Of a stretch of DNA of 64,000 bases, positions 15,207 to 25,096 are shown piece by piece. Numbering within the stretch: the first letter of the stretch is position 1; each line of letters starts with the position of its first letter. Source of the DNA: JAZKHT01 sp040385245 (lineage in GTDB: Bacteria > Pseudomonadota > Alphaproteobacteria > Rhodobacterales > Rhodobacteraceae); NCBI GenBank assembly GCA_040385245.1, contig JAZKHT010000007.1:124001-188000 (forward strand), given 5' to 3'. The translations under genes and the position numbers were made by a program. Below the pieces are notes generated by a model. It did not search any database and was not told the DNA's origin. It saw nothing but the letters and a program-made list of their open reading frames with translations.

Positions 15207-16568
15207 ATGCGCATGACACATGAATCGCAACTGATGCGGCTCGGTCTTTTTGACGCGCGGGTTCCGAGGTACACGAGTTACCCGACAGCCCCCCACTTTG
15301 GCGCGTCGGTTGGGCCAGGGCTATTCGAGGAATGGATCGAATCGATTCCGTCCGGCACATCTATCTCTTTGTATTTGCACGTTCCTTTCTGCCGCAGGCT
15401 GTGCTGGTTTTGCGCGTGCCGGACGCAGGGCACGTCAAGCGACCTGCCGGTGCGCGCCTATGCAAAGACGCTGAAGGCAGAGATTGCGCTGCTGAAAGCG
15501 CACCTTGCCCCCGGCGTCACACTGTCGCGGCTGCATTGGGGCGGGGGAACGCCGACGCTTTTGCCCGCCGACCTGATGCGCGATCTCGCCGATACGGTGT
15601 TTGACGCCGTACCTATGGGCGAAGGCGCGGAATTCTCGGTCGAGATTGACCCGAACGAGATTGACGCAGAGCGGCTGGACGCACTGGCCGCAGCGGGGAT
15701 GAACCGCGCCTCGATCGGGGTGCAGGACTTTGACCCCGAAATCCAAAAGACCATCGGCCGCGAACAAAGTTACGAGCTGACGCGCCGCGTCGCCGACATG
15801 ATCCGCGAAAGGGGCATCCGCAGCCTGAACGCCGACATCCTGTATGGCCTGCCCCACCAGACGCGGACTCGCATTGCAGATTCGGTGCAAAAGCTGCTGA
15901 CGCTGACCCCGGACCGAGTGGCGCTGTATGGCTATGCCCATGTCCCATGGATGAGCCGCCGCCAGCAGATGATTCCGTCCGAAGCGATGCCCACCCCGGA
16001 AGAGCGCCTGCACCTGTTCGAAACGGCGCGACAGCTGTTCACCTGGGACGGGTATGAAGAAATCGGCATCGACCACTTTGCCCGGCCCACGGACGGCATG
16101 GCTATCGCAGCGCGCAACGGCACCCTGCGGCGGAACTTTCAGGGGTATACCGACGACACGGCACCGGTCCTGATCGGCCTTGGGGCGTCCAGCATATCGC
16201 GCTTTCCGCAAGGCTATGCCCAGAACGTCAGCGGCACGTCAGACCATACCAAGGCCATTCGCGCCGGGCAGTTCAGCACCCACCGGGGCCATGTCTTTGC
16301 CCGTGAAGACCTGCTGCGGGGGCGAATCATTGAGGCGCTGATGTGCGATTTCCGCGTCAACCGGGCCGAGATGATCCACGATTACGGTGCGACAGTCGGC
16401 CAGATGGACGCCCTGTTCAGTCACGCAGCCGAGGCGTTCCCCGGCATGGTCACGCTGGATGCGCAGGGCCTTGCGATACCGGACCACGCGCGCCCGCTGA
16501 CCCGCATGATTGCCCGGACCTTCGACGCCTATGATCATGCCAAGGCGCAGCATTCGGCGGCGATCTGA
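15207..16568 (+). CDS. hemN: Oxygen-independent coproporphyrinogen III oxidase
   Basis: A 453-residue radical SAM enzyme that makes protoporphyrinogen IX without O2 in heme and bacteriochlorophyll synthesis. The cluster motif is C62-x3-C66-x2-C69 followed by C71, as in HemN; Y-L-H-V-P-F precedes it. G-G-G-T-P-T, the SAM-binding region, and the C-terminal HemN domain are present, and the length is normal, so this is true HemN rather than the shorter HemW. Start could be ATG 15207 or 15213; no ribosome site is visible for either. A shared FnrL box upstream indicates anaerobic induction. Confidence 0.95.
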   Translation: MRMTHESQLMRLGLFDARVPRYTSYPTAPHFGASVGPGLFEEWIESIPSGTSISLYLHVPFCRRLCWFCACRTQGTSSDLPVRAYAKTLKAEIALLKAHLAPGVTLSRLHWGGGTPTLLPADLMRDLADTVFDAVPMGEGAEFSVEIDPNEIDAERLDALAAAGMNRASIGVQDFDPEIQKTIGREQSYELTRRVADMIRERGIRSLNADILYGLPHQTRTRIADSVQKLLTLTPDRVALYGYAHVPWMSRRQQMIPSEAMPTPEERLHLFETARQLFTWDGYEEIGIDHFARPTDGMAIAARNGTLRRNFQGYTDDTAPVLIGLGASSISRFPQGYAQNVSGTSDHTKAIRAGQFSTHRGHVFAREDLLRGRIIEALMCDFRVNRAEMIHDYGATVGQMDALFSHAAEAFPGMVTLDAQGLAIPDHARPLTRMIARTFDAYDHAKAQHSAAI

Positions 16569-16582
16569 CCGCCATATGTGAC

Positions 16583-16607
16583 GGGTGGGCGGTGCATCCG
16601 CCCGCCC
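16583..16607. terminator. Hairpin between convergent hemN and glycosyltransferase
   Basis: A 10-bp GC-rich stem with one G-T pair (16583-16592 with 16598-16607) and a TGCAT loop lies 15 bases after hemN and 9 bases from the stop of the opposing gene. T runs are weak, so it is a probable rather than certain intrinsic terminator. Confidence 0.6.
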
Positions 16608-16615
16608 TTGTGCGG

Positions 16616-17839
16616 TCATTTGGGGCCGTGGCTTTCCACCCAATTCGCGAGGCGCGGCAGGCAGACCCGGTTCAGATCGTAATTGTCTGCAACCGTCTTT
16701 CGTCCCGCCGCGCGCAATGCACGGAACCGGTCGGGATGGGCCAGCGCCTCGGTCAGGGCCGCAGACCAGCCCGGCACGTCAAAGAAATCGACCAGACGCC
16801 CGTTCACGCCGTCGGCAATCACCTCGCGCACCGGGGCGGTGTCCGATCCGACGATCAGCGCGCCGGCCGCCATCGCCTCCAGCATCGACCAGGACAGGAC
16901 GAACGGATATGTCAGATAGGCGTGAACGCGGCTGACCTGCATCAGCGCGACAAAAGTCGGATAGGGCACCTTGCCCATGAAATGCACGCGGCTCAGGTCA
17001 AGCCGGTCCGAGACTTCGGCCAGAAACTGCTGTTTCCAGCTTTTGCCATCCTTTGGTGCGCCGCCATAGCTGACGCCGTCACCGCCGACGATGACAACCT
17101 GCGCCTGCGGCCGCACGGCCAGGACGGCAGGCAGCGCGCGGATGAACGTGTGATAACCGCGGTATGGTTCAAGGTTGCGGTTCACAAAGGTCAAAACCTC
17201 GTCGCCTGCGCGAAGGATGTGGCCGTCGGGCAATGTGACGCTGGCCTGCGGATCGGGGGCCACCTTGTCGGTATCCACCCCCTCATGCACGACCGCGATC
17301 ATGTCGCGCAGCGTCGGGGGAAAGGTGCTGGCCTGCCAGTTGGTCGGGGAAAGGGCCGCATCCGCATGCAGCATGGACTGCCCCAGATGCGCGGCCCTGC
17401 CTTGCGCGATCATCACCTGATCAAAGGACTGGGTGCTGAATTCGGGGGCAAAGCCGACATCCGCGCCGCGCCCCTTGTAATAGAATTCCGCATAGATCAG
17501 CAGCTTTGCCTCGGGCCAGACCTCTTTGATGAACAAGGTTTCGCCCCAGCCTGAATGGCCGAACACCACATCGGGCACATAGCCTTCCTGACGCATCTTC
17601 ATGGCCGCGCGGGCCACCGTTACGCCGCGATCACTGTTCAGGGTAAAGTTGCGCCCAAGTCGGGTTTGCGCCGCATCGATCACTGCCGCGTCGTGATGAT
17701 ACTTGGCGGCGGGTACAGCGATCTGGCGCGTGTTGGTGTCGTCGGTCAATGCCCGGACATCGTGCCCCCGCCGAACCATTTCGGGCGCAAGATACAGGAA
17801 CTGGCCCGGAAAATTCTGATGAAGAAAAAGGATCTTCAC
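16616..17839 (-). CDS. Family 4 glycosyltransferase
   Basis: A 407-residue GT-B glycosyltransferase. The N-terminal domain starts F-L-H-Q-N-F-P-G-Q-F, and the C-terminal donor-binding domain has N-R-N-L-E-P-Y-R-G-Y, V-V-I-V-G-G-D and the S-W-S-M-L-E-A-M-A-A-G region where the E-x7-E motif of GT4 enzymes lies. It would transfer a sugar to a lipid or growing polysaccharide in the cytoplasm. It starts with GTG at 17839, with GAGG about 10 bases upstream. It stands alone between hemN and yejF, without other polysaccharide genes nearby, so acceptor and donor are unknown. Confidence 0.85.
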   Translation of the reverse strand: MKILFLHQNFPGQFLYLAPEMVRRGHDVRALTDDTNTRQIAVPAAKYHHDAAVIDAAQTRLGRNFTLNSDRGVTVARAAMKMRQEGYVPDVVFGHSGWGETLFIKEVWPEAKLLIYAEFYYKGRGADVGFAPEFSTQSFDQVMIAQGRAAHLGQSMLHADAALSPTNWQASTFPPTLRDMIAVVHEGVDTDKVAPDPQASVTLPDGHILRAGDEVLTFVNRNLEPYRGYHTFIRALPAVLAVRPQAQVVIVGGDGVSYGGAPKDGKSWKQQFLAEVSDRLDLSRVHFMGKVPYPTFVALMQVSRVHAYLTYPFVLSWSMLEAMAAGALIVGSDTAPVREVIADGVNGRLVDFFDVPGWSAALTEALAHPDRFRALRAAGRKTVADNYDLNRVCLPRLANWVESHGPK

Positions 17840-17858
17840 ACCGCTTACCTCACATCAC

Positions 17859-19451
17859 TCAGGCCCCAAAGGCGGATGCCATCAAAGCCCGCGTATAGTC
17901 CGACTTTGGCGAAACAAAGACATCGGCGCTGTCGCCCGCTTCGACGACATCACCCGATTTCATCACCATCACCTTATGCGCCAAGGCCCGCACGACGCGC
18001 AGATCGTGGCTGATGAAGATATAGGCCAGCCCCCATTTCCGCTGCAAATCGCGCAGCAGATCGACGATCTGCACCTGAACGGTCATGTCCAGCGCGGATG
18101 TGGGCTCGTCCAGCACCACCAGCTTTGGCCGCAGGATCATGGCGCGGGCGATGGCCACACGCTGACGCTGGCCGCCGGAAAATTCGTGCGGATAGCGGGT
18201 CATCGCGGCGGGGTCCAATCCCACCTCGGCCATGATGTCGGCCACCATGTCGCGGCGGTTCCGGCCGGGATCGACGCCATGAACACCCAGACCTTCGGCG
18301 ATGATCTGTTCCACTGTCATGCGGGGCGACAGACTGCCGAAGGGATCCTGGAACACCACCTGCATGTCGCGGCGCAGGCTGCGCATCGCGACACCGTGAC
18401 GGTTGCGCAGGTCTTGCCCCATGAACACCACAGGACCATCAGACGGCGTCAGCTTCAGGATCGCCAGCGCAAGCGTCGTCTTGCCCGACCCGGATTCGCC
18501 CACCACGCCCAGCGTTTCACCCGCGCGCACCGACAGAGTGGCATCGTTTACCGCCTTGACGTGGCCCACCGTGCGGCGCATCAGCCCGCGCGTGATCGGA
18601 AACCACACCCGCAGGTGTTCGGTCCGCACGATTTCTGGCGCATCTGCGGGCACGGGGTCGGGGCGGCCTGACGGCTCTGCCGCCAGCAGCTTTTGCGTAT
18701 AGGGATGCTGCGGATTGGCAAAAATCTCCGCCGCCGGTCCCTGTTCCACGATCTCGCCGCCCTGCATCACGCAAACCCGGTCGGCGATCCGGCGCACGAT
18801 GCCAAGGTCGTGGGTGATGAACAGAAGGCTTAACCCCTCGCGGTCTTTCAAATCGCGCAACAGATCAAGGATCTGCGCCTGAATGGTCACATCCAGCGCG
18901 GTGGTGGGTTCGTCCGCCACCAACAGGTCCGGACCGTTGGCCAGTGCCATGGCGATCATCACGCGCTGGCGTTGCCCGCCCGACAACTGGTGCGGATAGG
19001 CACCAAGGCGGTCTTCAGCCTCGGCAATGCCGACCTTTTGCAGCAACTCGATGATGCGCGCCCGCGCGGGCGCACCTGACAGGCCCTGATGCAGCGCAAG
19101 GCTTTCGCCCAACTGCCGTTCAATGGTGTGCAACGGGTTCAGGCTGGTCATCGGTTCCTGAAAGATGAAACTGATGTCATTGCCCCGGATGCGGCGCAGA
19201 TCAGGTTCCGCCGCCCCCACCATTTCCGTGCCGTTATAGCGGACCGATCCCGACACCTCGGCACTGTCCGGCAGCAAGGATACGGTGGACAGCGCCGTGA
19301 CCGATTTCCCCGACCCGCTTTCCCCCACAAGGGCCACGGTTTCGCCCTTGGCGACGGTAAAGCTGACCGCTTTGACCGCATCGATCACGCGCCCGTCCTG
19401 CCGAAAGCGGACGGACAGGTTGGACACCTCAAGAACATTTGACGCCGTCAT
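17859..19451 (-). CDS. yejF: Peptide ABC importer double ATPase YejF
   Basis: A 530-residue ATPase with two fused nucleotide-binding domains (about 1-255 and 275-530). Each has Walker A (G-E-S-G-S-G-K-S and G-E-S-G-S-G-K-T), L-S-G-G-Q-R-Q / F-S-G-G-Q-R-Q signatures and D-E-P-T Walker B ends. Each domain also ends with the oligopeptide-type C-terminal extension. It powers uptake through YejBE. The start overlaps the yejE stop by 4 bases. YejABEF systems import microcin C and other oligopeptides; the native substrate here is unknown. Confidence 0.92.
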   Translation of the reverse strand: MTASNVLEVSNLSVRFRQDGRVIDAVKAVSFTVAKGETVALVGESGSGKSVTALSTVSLLPDSAEVSGSVRYNGTEMVGAAEPDLRRIRGNDISFIFQEPMTSLNPLHTIERQLGESLALHQGLSGAPARARIIELLQKVGIAEAEDRLGAYPHQLSGGQRQRVMIAMALANGPDLLVADEPTTALDVTIQAQILDLLRDLKDREGLSLLFITHDLGIVRRIADRVCVMQGGEIVEQGPAAEIFANPQHPYTQKLLAAEPSGRPDPVPADAPEIVRTEHLRVWFPITRGLMRRTVGHVKAVNDATLSVRAGETLGVVGESGSGKTTLALAILKLTPSDGPVVFMGQDLRNRHGVAMRSLRRDMQVVFQDPFGSLSPRMTVEQIIAEGLGVHGVDPGRNRRDMVADIMAEVGLDPAAMTRYPHEFSGGQRQRVAIARAMILRPKLVVLDEPTSALDMTVQVQIVDLLRDLQRKWGLAYIFISHDLRVVRALAHKVMVMKSGDVVEAGDSADVFVSPKSDYTRALMASAFGA

Positions 19452-20557
19452 CGAAAGGTCTTTCGCGGGTCAAAGGCATCGCGCACACCTTCGAAAATGA
19501 ACACCAGCAGGCTAAGCATGATGGCAAAGGTAAAAAACGCGGTGAAGCCGAGCCATGGGGCCTGAAGGTTCTGCTTGGCCTGCAAGGTCAACTCGCCCAA
19601 GGACGGGGCTGATGCGGGCAGGCCAAAGCCAAGGAAATCCAGCGTCGCGAGCGACCCGATGGTTCCGGTGATGATGAAGGGCAGCATGGTCAGCGTGGCC
19701 ACCATGGCGTTGGGCAGTACATGGCGCACCATGATCACCCCACTGGGCACCCCCAGCGCGCGCGCGGCCCGGACGTATTCAAAGTTGCGCGCCCGCAGGA
19801 ATTCGGCGCGCACCACCCCGATCAGCGTGGTCCACCCGAACAGCACCATCAAGCCGACCAGCAACCAGAAGTTCATCTGCCAGATCGCAGCGACGATGAT
19901 GATGATGTAAAGGGACGGCGTCGCCCCCCACAGTTCGATCACGCGCTGAAAGATCAGGTCGGTCAGACCGCCGAAATACCCCTGAACCGCCCCTGCCGCG
20001 ATGCCGATCACCGATGTCAATGCCGTGACGATCAGCGCGAAACTGACCGACAGGCGAAAGCCATAGATCACCCGCGCCAGCACATCCCGCGCCGTATCGT
20101 CGGTGCCCAGCAGGTGGTCGCCATCCGGGGCCGATGGGGCGGACCCGCCCAGATCGTTGATGGTGTTATAGCTGTAGGGAATGGGGGCCCAGACGATCCA
20201 TCCCTGTTCAATCGCCTCGCCCGCCGCGGTGCCGTTGGCGGTTGCCTCGGCCAGAACGCCGTCGGGATCGTCCCAGCAGGCCTGCGACCCACCCGCGACG
20301 ATCAGGCAGCGCACCTCGACGTCGGAATATTTTGCTTCGGTGCGGAAATCGCCGCCAAACGCGGTTTCGGGATAGAATTTCAGGAACGGCACAAAGTATT
20401 CGCCCCGGTGCTGCACCAGCAGGGGTTTGTCATTCGCCAACACCTCGGCAAACAGCGACAGGCCATACAGCACAAGGAAAATCATCAGCGACCAATGCGC
20501 CCGCCGGTTCGCCTTGAAGTTCCGCCAGCGTCGCTGGTTCAGGGGGGACAGGGCCAT
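19448..20557 (-). CDS. yejE: Peptide ABC importer permease YejE
   Basis: A 369-residue inner-membrane permease of the DppC/OppC type with an N-terminal helix (about 20-40), a long periplasmic insertion typical of YejE, then five helices. The EAA-loop region is R-A-A-R-A-L-G-V-P-S-G. Its ATG and the yejB stop share one base (TAATG), and it overlaps yejF by 4 bases, so the three are translationally coupled. Partner of YejB. Confidence 0.92.
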   Translation of the reverse strand: MALSPLNQRRWRNFKANRRAHWSLMIFLVLYGLSLFAEVLANDKPLLVQHRGEYFVPFLKFYPETAFGGDFRTEAKYSDVEVRCLIVAGGSQACWDDPDGVLAEATANGTAAGEAIEQGWIVWAPIPYSYNTINDLGGSAPSAPDGDHLLGTDDTARDVLARVIYGFRLSVSFALIVTALTSVIGIAAGAVQGYFGGLTDLIFQRVIELWGATPSLYIIIIVAAIWQMNFWLLVGLMVLFGWTTLIGVVRAEFLRARNFEYVRAARALGVPSGVIMVRHVLPNAMVATLTMLPFIITGTIGSLATLDFLGFGLPASAPSLGELTLQAKQNLQAPWLGFTAFFTFAIMLSLLVFIFEGVRDAFDPRKTFR

Positions 20558-21633
20558 TATCCGCGCGTCCCGAAATCAATGCGCGGGTCGATCCAGACAT
20601 ACATCAGGTCCGAAAGGATGCCCATCAGCAGGCCCAGCAGGCCAAAAAAGAACAGCGTGCCAAAGATCACCGGGTAATCCCGTTCCACCGCCGCACGAAA
20701 GCCAAGCTGTCCAAGACCGTCCAACGAAAAGATCGTCTCGATGATCAGGCTGCCGCCAAAGAACACCGACACGAACACCGCCGGAAATCCGGCAATCACG
20801 ATCAGCATGGCGTTGCGAAAGATGTGGCCATACAGCACGGATTTTTCCGACAGGCCCTTGGCGCGGGCGGTCATCACATACTGTTTCTTGATCTCTTCCA
20901 GAAAGCTGTTCTTGGTCAGCAGTGTCAGCGTGGCAAAGCTGGAGATGGTCGATGCGATGACCGGCAGGGTGATGTGCCAAAGGTAATCCACCGCCTTGCC
21001 CCACATCGACAACTGTTCCCAGTTGTCTGACGTCAGGCCACGCAAGGGGAACAGTTTCCAGTACGACCCGCCCGCGAACAGCACCAGCAGCAGGATGGCG
21101 AACAGGAACCCCGGTATGGCATAGCCGACAATGATCGCGCCGCTGGTCCAGGTGTCGAACGACGACCCGTCCTTGACCGCCTTGCGGATGCCAAGCGGGA
21201 TGGAGATCAGATAGGCAATCAGCGTCGACCACAGGCCCAGCGAAATCGAAACGGGCATCTTTTCCAACACCAGATCAACCACGGAAATCGACCGGAAGTA
21301 ACTTTCGCCAAAGTCGAACCGCATATAGTTCCACAGCATCAGCATGAACCGTTCCAGCGGCGGCTTGTCGAACCCGAACTGCCGTTCCAGATCGGCGATG
21401 AACTCGGGCGGAAGGCCGCGCGACCCGATGTAGCGTTCGTCCTGCGCAAAATCCTGCGCGGCATCACCGCCACCTGCGATGGTGTCAAGGCTGTCGCCGC
21501 CGCCTTCCAGCCGGGCAAGCACCTGCTCGATCGGTCCGCCGGGCACGAATTGGACAAGCGCAAAGTTGATGACCATGATCCCCAGAAGCGTGGGGATGAT
21601 CAGCAACAACCGCCGAAGGATATAGGCGCCCAT
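20557..21633 (-). CDS. yejB: Peptide ABC importer permease YejB
   Basis: A 358-residue DppB/OppB-type permease. It begins with the usual R-R-L-L-L-I-I-P-T-L-L-G-I helix and has the N-F-A-L-V-Q-F-V-P-G-G-P motif, a periplasmic segment, then further helices with the EAA loop T-A-R-A-K-G-L-S. The insertion between the first helix and R-F-G-F-D-K-P-P is typical of YejB. It sits 19 bases after yejA. Confidence 0.93.
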   Translation of the reverse strand: MGAYILRRLLLIIPTLLGIMVINFALVQFVPGGPIEQVLARLEGGGDSLDTIAGGGDAAQDFAQDERYIGSRGLPPEFIADLERQFGFDKPPLERFMLMLWNYMRFDFGESYFRSISVVDLVLEKMPVSISLGLWSTLIAYLISIPLGIRKAVKDGSSFDTWTSGAIIVGYAIPGFLFAILLLVLFAGGSYWKLFPLRGLTSDNWEQLSMWGKAVDYLWHITLPVIASTISSFATLTLLTKNSFLEEIKKQYVMTARAKGLSEKSVLYGHIFRNAMLIVIAGFPAVFVSVFFGGSLIIETIFSLDGLGQLGFRAAVERDYPVIFGTLFFFGLLGLLMGILSDLMYVWIDPRIDFGTRG

Positions 21634-21652
21634 CGGGTCTTTTTCCGCCTTT

Positions 21653-23554
21653 TTACTTGAACGCGCCCGCTGCCTTCAACGCCTCGCCCTTTTCGGCGTT
21701 GTACCACCAGAAATCAAGTTCGCCCAAGGCATAAGGCGGCAGGGTTTCGGGGTGTTCGTACATATCCAGATAGGCGACGGTGTGGACGTCCTTGAACCAT
21801 TGCGGCACCCAGAACCGTTCGGCGCGCAGCACGCGGTCCAGCGCCTTGGTCGCGACGATCAGATCGTCGTTGGATTTCGACGCCATCACCACATCGACCA
21901 GCTTGTCCACGGCGGGGCTTTTCAAGCCCATCTGGTTGAAACTGGACACATCCGCCGTGCCAGAGCCGTAGTACTGCTTCAACTCTGACCCCGAGATATA
22001 CCCGGCCGGGGCGTTGCCGGTCACGATGTCAAAATCATACTCGGGCGGGCGCGTCCGGCTTTCCATCTGCGCATTGTCCACCTTGGTCATCAGTGCATCG
22101 ACGCCAAGCGCGCGCAGGTTTTCGACATAGGGGTTGATCACGCGGTCAAAGGTCTGGCTGTCGTTCAGAAATTCGACGCGCAACACCTCGCCTTTCGCAT
22201 TGCGGCGCAGGCCGTCGTCGCCCACAGCCCAGCCCGCCGCATCCAGCAGATCGGATGCCTTGCGCAGGTTGGCCCGGTCAAGCTGACGGTTGCCCGACGA
22301 CGGGGCCATCACAGCTTCTTCTGTCAGGATCGTGGCCGGCAACAGGCCGTCATCCACCAAGGGCTGCAGGATCGCGGCCTCTTCCGGGGTGGGGGTGCCG
22401 GTCGCGGCCAGATAGCTGTTTTCCCAGACCGAATGGATGCGGGCATAGATGCCATAGAACAGCGTCTCGTTCGACCATTCAAAGTTGAACATCAGGCCAA
22501 TCGCCTCACGCACACGCGGGTCCTTGAATTTCTCGCGCCGCAGATTGAACAGGAACGCCTGCCCGGGTGCCTTGTTGCCGTTTGGCAGTTCGACCTTCTT
22601 GACCTGCCCGTTCGTCACCGCCGGAAAGTCATACCCGGTGGCCCAACTGATCGAGGACGCCTCGTTGCGGAAGGTGTAGTTGCCCGCCTTGAACCCCTCG
22701 AACGCGGCGTTGTAGTCGCCGTAATATTCGATGCGGATCGTGTCGAAATTGCTGGTCCCGATGCTGATCGGCAGATCCTTGCCCCAGTAATCGGGGTTGC
22801 GGCGATAAACCAAGGTCTTGCCCACCTCGACCCGGTCCACGACGTAGGGCCCTGATCCAAGGAACGGCGTCAACGTCGCCTCTTCCAGATCCAGCTTGTT
22901 CGCCTCGTAATGCGCCTTTGACAGGACCGGCAGGCCGCCCACATCGGCGGGCAGATCGCGCGTCGGCACACCTGCCTTGAAGGTGAACTTGATCTGGTGC
23001 GGACCCAGAACCTCGGCCCCTTCGACCTGTTCGGCAAAGATCGTGCGGAAATCGGTCAATCCCTTGGCCAGAAACGTCTGATAGGAAAACAGCACGTCAT
23101 CGGCGGTCAGCGGGCTGCCATCGGAAAACCGCGCCTCGGGGCGCAGGTTGAAGATGACCCAGCTTCGGTCCGACGGGTATTCCAGTGTTTCGCACAACAG
23201 GCAGTAGGCGGCACCGATTTCATCAGAAACGCCTGTCAGGATGGATTCATAGGGCGCGGACGACAGCGCAGCGGCCCGACCCTTGACGGAATAGGGGTTC
23301 ATCGAATCGAACCCGCCAAATGCCCATTGCGAAATCTCTCCCCCCTTTGGCGCGTCGGGGTTCACATAATCCAGATGCGCGAAATCCGCCGGGTACTTCA
23401 GTTCGCCAAAGGTCGAGATGCCGTGTGACACCACTGTGTCCTGCGCGCGCGCCGTCACCGCCCATCCCGCAAGCGCAAGACCAAGGAACCCCGCCGCCAC
23501 CCACCGCATCGCCTGCGTCTGAAAGTTGACAGCCGTCACTTCGCCCTTGCCCAT
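21653..23554 (-). CDS. yejA: Peptide ABC importer periplasmic binding protein YejA
   Basis: A 633-residue extracellular solute-binding protein, family 5. A signal peptide is visible: hydrophobic residues about 16-32 and an A-R-A cleavage site near residue 37. The mature start, H-G-I-S-T-F-G-E-L-K-Y-P, is typical of YejA. ATG 23554 has AAGGAG upstream; the internal M at residue 16 would give a shorter, more usual leader and is an alternative. It delivers oligopeptides to YejBEF and is first in the yejABEF operon. Confidence 0.92.
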   Translation of the reverse strand: MGKGEVTAVNFQTQAMRWVAAGFLGLALAGWAVTARAQDTVVSHGISTFGELKYPADFAHLDYVNPDAPKGGEISQWAFGGFDSMNPYSVKGRAAALSSAPYESILTGVSDEIGAAYCLLCETLEYPSDRSWVIFNLRPEARFSDGSPLTADDVLFSYQTFLAKGLTDFRTIFAEQVEGAEVLGPHQIKFTFKAGVPTRDLPADVGGLPVLSKAHYEANKLDLEEATLTPFLGSGPYVVDRVEVGKTLVYRRNPDYWGKDLPISIGTSNFDTIRIEYYGDYNAAFEGFKAGNYTFRNEASSISWATGYDFPAVTNGQVKKVELPNGNKAPGQAFLFNLRREKFKDPRVREAIGLMFNFEWSNETLFYGIYARIHSVWENSYLAATGTPTPEEAAILQPLVDDGLLPATILTEEAVMAPSSGNRQLDRANLRKASDLLDAAGWAVGDDGLRRNAKGEVLRVEFLNDSQTFDRVINPYVENLRALGVDALMTKVDNAQMESRTRPPEYDFDIVTGNAPAGYISGSELKQYYGSGTADVSSFNQMGLKSPAVDKLVDVVMASKSNDDLIVATKALDRVLRAERFWVPQWFKDVHTVAYLDMYEHPETLPPYALGELDFWWYNAEKGEALKAAGAFK

Positions 23555-23672
23555 TCCGCTCTCCTTGCCCGTGCCGATGTATCCTGCCCCGTAAGAGGTA
23601 TGCTAATTCGCATCGTGTCGAGGTCTCAAGTTGCGATTGCGTGATGGTTCTGCCCGAATGCCGCAAAAACCG

Positions 23673-24956
23673 TCAGTCATCTGACCGGCGCGACACCAGA
23701 ACCTTGTCGATCCGGCGACCGTCCAGGTCCAAGACCTCGATCCGCCAGCCGGACAGGTCGATGTGTTCGCCCACACCAGGCAGACGGCCCATTGCGTCCA
23801 GCACCAGACCCGCCACCGTTTCATAGTCGCGGTCCTGTGGCAGCGTCAGGCCCAGCCTGTCGGCGAATTCGTCGGCGGGCATCCATCCGGCCACCAACAG
23901 GGTTCCATCGTCGCGCGTCACGACCTTCGGCTCGTCGGCATCCAGATCGACAAAGCCGCCCGTGATCGCCTCAAGCACGTCCATGGGGGTGACGATCCCT
24001 TCGAAATGGCCGTATTCATCATAGACCAGCACCATGTCCGCAGGGGCCGTGCGCAGCGCCTCGATCACCTCAAGCGCGCCAAGGCCGTCCCGCACGACCG
24101 GTGCCTCGGTCAGGATGGTACGCAGGTCGGCGGCGGCCTTCATCCCCGACGGACCAAGGAAATCCTGCGTGGTAATGACGCCGATGATGTTGTCCTCGCT
24201 GCCGTCGCGCACGGGCAGGCGCGACCGGCGGCTATCGCGGAAGCGTTTGACAACCGACTGGGCCGAGTCTTTGACATCGACCATCTCAACCTCGTGCCGG
24301 GGGGTCATCAGACCCCGCGCGGTGCGGTCCGCGATGCGCATCACGCCGGCGATCATCCGGGTTTCGCCCTGCTCCATCAGACCGCTGCTTTCCGCCTCGG
24401 AGATGACCATCTTCACTTCTTCGTCGGTCATGTTGCGGTCAGCCTTGCCCGACTGGCCCAAGGCCGCCAGCACCAACCGACCGGACCAGTCCAACAGCCA
24501 CACCAGCGGCGACCCGATCCGCCCGATCATCCGCATCATCGGGGCCACGCGCACGGCCACCCCTTCGGGGGCGCGCAGGGCGATCTGTTTGGGCACCAGT
24601 TCACCCATGATCAGCGACAGGTAGGTGATCGCCACGACAACCCCGCCGACGCCAAGCGGTTGCGCGACAGCGGGTGGCAATCCGGCCGCAAGCAGTGACG
24701 CCGACAGCCGCACCCCCAGCGTCGCCCCCGAAAACGCGCCGGACAACACGCCAACCAGCGTGATCCCGATCTGCACGCTGGACAGGAAGCGCCCCGGTTC
24801 TTCGGCCAGCAACAGGGCGATGCGCGCGCCCTTGTTTCCAGCATCTGCCATGACCTTCAGCCGCGCCGGTCTGGCAGACACGATTGCCAGTTCCGACATC
24901 GCCAGCAGCCCGTTGACCAGCGTCAGGACGACCACGATCAAGATTTCAAGGTACAT
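23673..24956 (-). CDS. CNNM/CorC-type membrane protein with CBS pair
   Basis: A 427-residue protein with an N-terminal DUF21 membrane domain (about 1-190, three to four helices, G-E-L-V-P-K-Q after them), a pair of CBS domains (about 210-330) and a C-terminal CorC_HlyC domain. Family members export Mg2+ or Co2+; the old label is hemolysin. ATG 24956 starts a normal N-terminal helix; the frame opening to 24989 adds residues without support. It stands alone between yejA and the cytochrome gene. Confidence 0.85.
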   Translation of the reverse strand: MYLEILIVVVLTLVNGLLAMSELAIVSARPARLKVMADAGNKGARIALLLAEEPGRFLSSVQIGITLVGVLSGAFSGATLGVRLSASLLAAGLPPAVAQPLGVGGVVVAITYLSLIMGELVPKQIALRAPEGVAVRVAPMMRMIGRIGSPLVWLLDWSGRLVLAALGQSGKADRNMTDEEVKMVISEAESSGLMEQGETRMIAGVMRIADRTARGLMTPRHEVEMVDVKDSAQSVVKRFRDSRRSRLPVRDGSEDNIIGVITTQDFLGPSGMKAAADLRTILTEAPVVRDGLGALEVIEALRTAPADMVLVYDEYGHFEGIVTPMDVLEAITGGFVDLDADEPKVVTRDDGTLLVAGWMPADEFADRLGLTLPQDRDYETVAGLVLDAMGRLPGVGEHIDLSGWRIEVLDLDGRRIDKVLVSRRSDD

Positions 24957-25028
24957 TGTTCCGAATCCTAGGTGGCGGGCCTTTGGCAATCATACCGTCT
25001 TTCGGCGATAACGGTTCCGCAGGAAACG

Positions 25029-25061
25029 CAACAGCCGCGCCCATACGGTGCGCGGCTGTTG
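25029..25061 (-). terminator. 12-bp stem hairpin after cytochrome c gene
   Basis: Perfect arms 25029-25040 and 25050-25061 around a 9-base loop, 36 bases past the cytochrome stop. No long T run follows, but the perfect 12-bp G+C-rich stem makes it a likely transcript end. Confidence 0.7.
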
Positions 25062-25096
25062 AATGGGTCATGCCAGCCCCAAGCGGGGCCATAAGG

